The position numbers and the translations under genes were made by a program. Below are positions 5,087 to 8,385 of a stretch of DNA of 8,385 nt, piece by piece. The notes beneath the pieces are model-generated. The model saw nothing but the letters and a program-made list of their open reading frames with translations. It had not been told where the DNA came from and did not search any database. The DNA is from Opitutales bacterium (lineage in GTDB: Bacteria > Verrucomicrobiota > Verrucomicrobiia > Opitutales > UBA9783). Each line of letters starts with the position of its first letter. Position 1 is the first letter of the stretch. The stretch covers positions 1 through 8,385 of the forward strand of contig JAFVCI010000104.1 of the NCBI GenBank assembly GCA_017479315.1, in the 5' to 3' direction.

Positions 5087-7615
5087 TCAGCTTGCCATGC
5101 GGATACGTTCCTTGATTTTGTCCGTATCGTAAATAACCTCCGTATTTTTCCCGACCAACACCAAGGCGGGTAAATTGCGAATGTTGTATTTTCTTGCAAG
5201 ATCCAATCCCGCTTCTTCGGAGGTATTCACATAGGTGCCCGCGAAATGCTGTTCAACGAGATACGGCTTCATCGATTGGCACTTGATGCACGTGTCGCTG
5301 TGGAAGAATAAAACATCGGACGGCTTCCCGGCAACGGCTTTCGAGGCATTTTCGTCCTTTTTGCCGACACCCTCCGAAAAGAGCGTTCCGTCGGAAGACG
5401 TTCTCCCGCAGGCATCGTTTTCGGATGCCCCGTCGGATGTTCCGCAGGTGCACGTCGCAGGCGCGCTTCCCGAAGCTTCCCCGTCACACGAACTTTGCTC
5501 ATGTCCGCCGCATCCGCAGGCAAACGGCGCACATTCACCGGGCGGAACGGAATGCGCGACATCGTACGTGACGCGTTGCTTGAATTCCTCCTTTTTGCCC
5601 TTATTCCAGAACGTGACCGCGCGGTAATAGCCCGTAATACGGCTGTAGACTTCCATTTCACTGCCGCACTTCGGGCAAAAATCCTGTCGTCCCGCCAAAC
5701 GTCCGTGGTTTTCGCATACCGAAAACGTCGGGGAAATCGAAACGTACGGAATGCGGAAGTTTTCGACGATTTGGCGCACCAACGTACGGCAGGACTTGGC
5801 ATCCGGCAACGATTCGCCCAAAAAGACGTGAAAAACCGTGCCGCCGGTGTATTTGGTTTGCAGACTTTCCTGCTGTTTTAAAGCTTCGAATACATCCGCC
5901 GTACAATCGACCGGTAAATTGGAAGAGTTCGTATAGTAGGGATCGACGGTTCCCGATTGGATCATATTCGGAAACTTCTCCTTATCGATTTTCGCCAAAC
6001 GATAGGAGGTGCCTTCGGCGGGCGTGGCTTCCAAATTGTACAAATTGCCGGTTTTTTCCTGAAAATCTTTCAATTTTTCCCGCATGTGCATCAAAACTTC
6101 CTCCGTGAAGGCATGTCCTTCGGGAGTGGCAATGGACTGGTGCAGGAAATTGAGGCAACATTCGTGCATGCCGACCAGTCCGATGGTCGAAAAGTGATTG
6201 TTGAAGTGCTTCAAATAGTGCTTCGTGTAGGGGAATAAACCCTGTTCCATCAGCTTTTCGATGGTGCGCCGCTTGCATTCGAGCGAATCCTTGGCGAGCT
6301 CCATCAAATCATCCAAACGTCGGTAAAAATCCTCTTTATTGCGACTCAAATAACCGATACGCGGCATATTGAGGGTCACGACGCCGATGGAACCGGTGAA
6401 TTCGTCCGCGCCAAACAGTCCGCCGCCGCGCCGCCGCAGTTCGCGCTTATCCAGTTGCAGTCGGCAACACATACTGCGCACATCCGACGGATTGAGATCG
6501 GAATTGATAAAGTTTTGGAAGTACGGCGTGCCATATTTGGCGGTCATTTGGAACAGCAAATCCGCGTTTTCGCTGTCCCAATTAAAATCCTTTGTAATAT
6601 TATACGTCGGAATGGGATAAGCGAAACCGCGCCCGTCGGCGTCGCCTTCGAGCATGACTTCCAAAAACGCGCGGTTGATGAGATCGATTTCCGCCTGACA
6701 ATCCTTGTAACACAGATCGCTCTCTTTGCCGCCGATGACCGCTTTTTTGTCCGCCAAATCGCTCGGACAGACCCAATCGAGGGTAATGTTGGTGAACGGC
6801 GGCTGCGTTCCCCAGCGGGACGGCGTATTCACGCTGAAGACAAAACTCTGAATGTGTTGCTTGACTTCGTCGAACGATAAGCCGTCTTTTTTAACGAACG
6901 GCGCCAGGTAGGTATCGAAGCTCGACAGCGCTTGTGCACCCGCCCATTCGTTCTGCATCGTCCCGAGAAAGTTAATGATGTGCCAAATCGCGGTCGAAAA
7001 ATGCTTTGCCGGCTTGGAGTTGATTTTTCCGCGAACACCGCCGAAACCCTCTTCCAATAACTGCCTTAAACTCCATCCGGCGCAGTAACCGGAGAACATC
7101 GACAAATCATGCAGATGAAAGTCGCCGTTTTTGTGGGCGTCGGCAATCTTTTTGTCGTACACCCGATGCAGCCAATAGTTGGCGGTAATCGCACCGGCGT
7201 TGTGCAAAATCAACCCGCCGACCGAGTAATTGATACTGCTGTTTTCGTTGACGCGCCAATCGCTTTGGTTCAGATAGCCGTCCATCGTTTTTTCGATGTC
7301 CAGCACCAACGCTTTGCCTTCGCGCAGGCGTTCGTGTTGATGACGATACAAAATGTACGCCTTCGCCACGTCGCCGAAATGTTCCTCCATGAGCGTTTGC
7401 TCGATGATGTCCTGAATTTCTTCGACGGCGGGAATGGTGCGGGCGTGATAGCGGCGATTGACGGCATCCGTCACCTGATCCGTCAGGCGCAGCAACGTCT
7501 CCTTTGAATGCGGGCTTTGCGTCGCCAAAAACGCCTGTTGCAGGGCATTGAAAATGCGCTCTTTTTGGAACGGAACAAACGTACCGTCGCGTTTAATAAT
7601 GGTTTGAATGGGCAT
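5087..7615 (-). CDS. nrdD: Anaerobic (class III) ribonucleoside-triphosphate reductase fused to a C-terminal redoxin domain
   Basis: An 842-residue glycyl-radical enzyme that reduces ribonucleotides to deoxyribonucleotides in the cytoplasm without oxygen. Residues 1 to about 95 are an ATP-cone regulatory domain (TIIKRDG, VEEIQDIIE, AKAYILYR). The catalytic barrel carries HLHDLSMFSGYCAG, with Cys178 the likely thiyl-radical residue, NTPSRWG (263-269) and MCCRLQLD (382-389). Candidate zinc ligands are Cys634, His637, Cys647 and Cys650. The glycyl radical motif is RITGYYR with Gly662. Most family members end soon after this. Here a Gly/Ser-rich linker with seven cysteines (695-736) leads to a redoxin-like domain (about 765-842) with Cys776-I-K-Cys779 and the cis-proline motif NLPALVL (Pro816). 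The fused domain may reduce the active-site disulfide formed in turnover, implying a thiol-dependent rather than formate-dependent enzyme. ATG7615 starts exactly at the ATP-cone; the open frame continues to 7828 but that part is AT-rich and unlike the family. Confidence 0.93.
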   Translation of the reverse strand: MPIQTIIKRDGTFVPFQKERIFNALQQAFLATQSPHSKETLLRLTDQVTDAVNRRYHARTIPAVEEIQDIIEQTLMEEHFGDVAKAYILYRHQHERLREGKALVLDIEKTMDGYLNQSDWRVNENSSINYSVGGLILHNAGAITANYWLHRVYDKKIADAHKNGDFHLHDLSMFSGYCAGWSLRQLLEEGFGGVRGKINSKPAKHFSTAIWHIINFLGTMQNEWAGAQALSSFDTYLAPFVKKDGLSFDEVKQHIQSFVFSVNTPSRWGTQPPFTNITLDWVCPSDLADKKAVIGGKESDLCYKDCQAEIDLINRAFLEVMLEGDADGRGFAYPIPTYNITKDFNWDSENADLLFQMTAKYGTPYFQNFINSDLNPSDVRSMCCRLQLDKRELRRRGGGLFGADEFTGSIGVVTLNMPRIGYLSRNKEDFYRRLDDLMELAKDSLECKRRTIEKLMEQGLFPYTKHYLKHFNNHFSTIGLVGMHECCLNFLHQSIATPEGHAFTEEVLMHMREKLKDFQEKTGNLYNLEATPAEGTSYRLAKIDKEKFPNMIQSGTVDPYYTNSSNLPVDCTADVFEALKQQESLQTKYTGGTVFHVFLGESLPDAKSCRTLVRQIVENFRIPYVSISPTFSVCENHGRLAGRQDFCPKCGSEMEVYSRITGYYRAVTFWNKGKKEEFKQRVTYDVAHSVPPGECAPFACGCGGHEQSSCDGEASGSAPATCTCGTSDGASENDACGRTSSDGTLFSEGVGKKDENASKAVAGKPSDVLFFHSDTCIKCQSMKPYLVEQHFAGTYVNTSEEAGLDLARKYNIRNLPALVLVGKNTEVIYDTDKIKERIRMAS

Positions 7616-7636
7616 GAGTGAGGATTGATTTTCTTC

Positions 7637-7665
7637 ATTGTCCGATGTTCGGAAAAGAAATGCAA
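7637..7665 (-). promoter_or_regulatory. Candidate nrdD promoter
   Basis: Read on the minus strand, TTGCAT (7665-7660, four of six) and GACAAT (7642-7637, four of six) are 17 bp apart and would give a leader of about 15-20 nt before ATG7615. The small dyad TCCGA-TGT-TCGGA (7641-7653) overlaps the -10 edge and spacer. Confidence 0.35.
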
Positions 7666-7862
7666 GTTGTTTTGAAGTGAAAGTTTTTTTGAAGAGATGG
7701 AGATAATGAAAAGATTTTTCGATGATTGAAAGATGGGCATAATTTTTAAACAAGCTGGGACAAAAACAATGAACATGCGGGGAAAATGTGTGGAACAATG
7801 AAGGTTGTGTTGCAAGATACAGAGACAATATCCTCTGGGTCCATTTGTTTTTTTAAAAAATC

Positions 7863-7889
7863 TTGCATACATCTTTTTTCCTGTATAAA
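7863..7889 (+). promoter_or_regulatory. Candidate trxA promoter
   Basis: TTGCAT (7863-7868) and TATAAA (7884-7889, five of six) precede the trxA start by about 30 bp. The spacer is 15 bp, shorter than optimal. The -35 and the following TCTTTTTTCC closely match the arrangement in front of nrdD on the other strand. Confidence 0.4.
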
Positions 7890-7915
7890 AGAGGCGGTGA
7901 GATTTGATTCTTTTT

Positions 7916-8230
7916 ATGACAACCGTAACCGTTCTAACATCTGATACGTTCGAAGCTTTCATTCAACAGCCGCTGGCGGTGGTTGATTTTTGGGCGCCGT
8001 GGTGCGGTCCGTGCCGTGCGCTGGCACCGATTTTGGAGAAGGTAGCGCGGGAGCAAAACATTGCGATCGGTAAAGTTAACGTGGAGGAGAGCAATACGGA
8101 AGCATTGGTAAAGCAGTATAACATCCGCAGTATTCCGGCGTTGTTTTTCTTTAAAAACGGGCAACAAGTCGGCAGTCACGTTGGCGCGCTTTCGGAAGAA
8201 GATTTATTGAATAAAATTCGGTCTTTATGA
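7916..8230 (+). CDS. trxA: Thioredoxin
   Basis: A 104-residue single-domain thioredoxin, a cytoplasmic dithiol reductant for protein disulfides. It has the canonical active site WCGPC (Cys30, Cys33) preceded by VVDFWAP, the buried-charge segment, and the cis-proline motif IRSIPALFFF (Pro74) followed by NGQQVG. Length and spacing are typical. ATG7916 gives the standard N-terminus MTTVTVLTSDTF; a TTG at 7904 is in frame, adds four residues (MILF) and sits 9 bp after GAGG, so it cannot be excluded. Its stop overlaps the next start as ATGA, so the two are probably translated together. Because it is divergent from nrdD, it is a possible external reductant for that enzyme or for its fused redoxin domain; this is inference from position only. 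Confidence 0.95.
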   Translation: MTTVTVLTSDTFEAFIQQPLAVVDFWAPWCGPCRALAPILEKVAREQNIAIGKVNVEESNTEALVKQYNIRSIPALFFFKNGQQVGSHVGALSEEDLLNKIRSL

Positions 8231-8385
8231 AGCCGCAGACGTTGTTGCTTGATCTTATCAAGCGCTATCCGTCGCTGAAACCGTTGCGAGCGTCCTTGGA
8301 GGCGGGATTTCATCTGTTGCGCGAAGGTTTCCAGCAATCGGGAAAGTGGCTGATTGCCGGCAACGGCGGCAGTGCGTCGGATGCC
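8227..8385 (+). CDS. SIS-domain phosphosugar isomerase, GmhA-like, 3' end beyond window
   Basis: The first 53 codons are visible. After an N-terminal helix (LLLDLIKRYPSLKPL) and a second helix comes KWLIAGNGGSASDA, the phosphate-binding signature of the SIS fold as found in GmhA (sedoheptulose 7-phosphate isomerase, the first step toward ADP-heptose for lipopolysaccharide) and the related DiaA. A GmhA-type isomerase is likeliest, but the catalytic residues lie outside the window, so I assign no symbol. The start overlaps the trxA stop by 4 bp (ATGA), and no separate ribosome binding site is evident, suggesting translational coupling. Confidence 0.82.
   Translation, partial: MKPQTLLLDLIKRYPSLKPLRASLEAGFHLLREGFQQSGKWLIAGNGGSASDA

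Larger units (their letters stand above)
7616..7915. other. Divergent nrdD/trxA regulatory region (300 bp, AT-rich)
   Basis: This spacer separates the divergent starts of nrdD and trxA. It is AT-rich, with a T8/A6 stretch around 7847-7860, and holds a candidate promoter for each gene. It also contains TGCAAGAT (7811-7818) and its exact reverse complement ATCTTGCA (7860-7867). I find no NrdR box. Frames open through it on the minus strand have no family character. Confidence 0.5.

Noticed and set aside
4917..5132. Plus-strand 71-codon frame across the nrdD 3' end
   Set aside because: It overlaps the redoxin domain's end antisense, has no motif and no ribosome binding site.
7625..7638. FNR-like box TTGAT-N4-TTCAT just upstream of nrdD
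   Set aside because: The second half-site matches only three of five consensus bases and the site would lie on or after the -10; AT-rich sequence produces such matches by chance.
7616..7828. A 71-codon in-frame N-terminal extension of nrdD
   Set aside because: The added segment is AT-rich, lacks any family similarity, and sits in the divergent promoter region; the ATP-cone begins exactly at ATG7615.
1..8385. CRISPR arrays, tRNA or rRNA genes, insertion sequences, phage or toxin-antitoxin genes
   Set aside because: None seen: no regularly spaced direct repeats, no tRNA-like cloverleaf recognised, no transposase or integrase motifs.

Overview
The window reads as part of the chromosome of a diderm (Gram-negative) bacterium with an anaerobic or facultative lifestyle. 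The diderm call rests on four lipoprotein-type signal peptides, one of them on a BamE-like protein. The anaerobic call rests on the oxygen-sensitive class III ribonucleotide reductase (NrdD) and its radical-SAM activase (NrdG). Most start codons lack a Shine-Dalgarno sequence. That, the mid GC content and the gene types would suit a Verrucomicrobiota/PVC or Bacteroidota-like lineage, but I cannot place the organism from sequence alone. No rRNA, tRNA, CRISPR array, transposase or integrase is visible.

Layout. Positions 1-686 (minus) hold the 5' part of a lipoprotein with an IPT/TIG-type Ig fold, cut by the window edge. It is divergent from hemW (734-1834, plus). A plus-strand lipoprotein cluster follows: a BamE/SmpA-like protein (1963-2454), then two tandem paralogues of one small lipoprotein family (2578-3057 and 3128-3600). 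The second paralogue appears to carry a one-base frameshift in its signal peptide. Next is a minus-strand block, read from high to low coordinates: nrdD (7615-5087), a spacer of about 250 bp, a YjaB-like GNAT acetyltransferase (4836-4393) and nrdG (4373-3684, or 4400 with a GTG start). Divergent from nrdD on the plus strand are thioredoxin trxA (7916-8230) and, overlapping it by 4 bp, the start of a GmhA-like SIS-domain phosphosugar isomerase (8227 to the window end).

How the genes fit together. NrdG would install the glycyl radical on NrdD, which makes dNTPs without oxygen. The striking point is that this NrdD does not stop soon after its glycyl-radical motif. It continues through a cysteine-rich, Gly/Ser-rich linker into a complete C-terminal redoxin-like domain with a CxxC site and a cis-proline motif. 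The enzyme may therefore carry its own disulfide reductant, and a separate thioredoxin is encoded divergently next door. This built-in reductant is the best candidate in the window for an unusual system. HemW (heme trafficking) and the lipoproteins (envelope) look unrelated to the nrd block.

Promoter, operator and hairpin calls come from reading by eye and are tentative.
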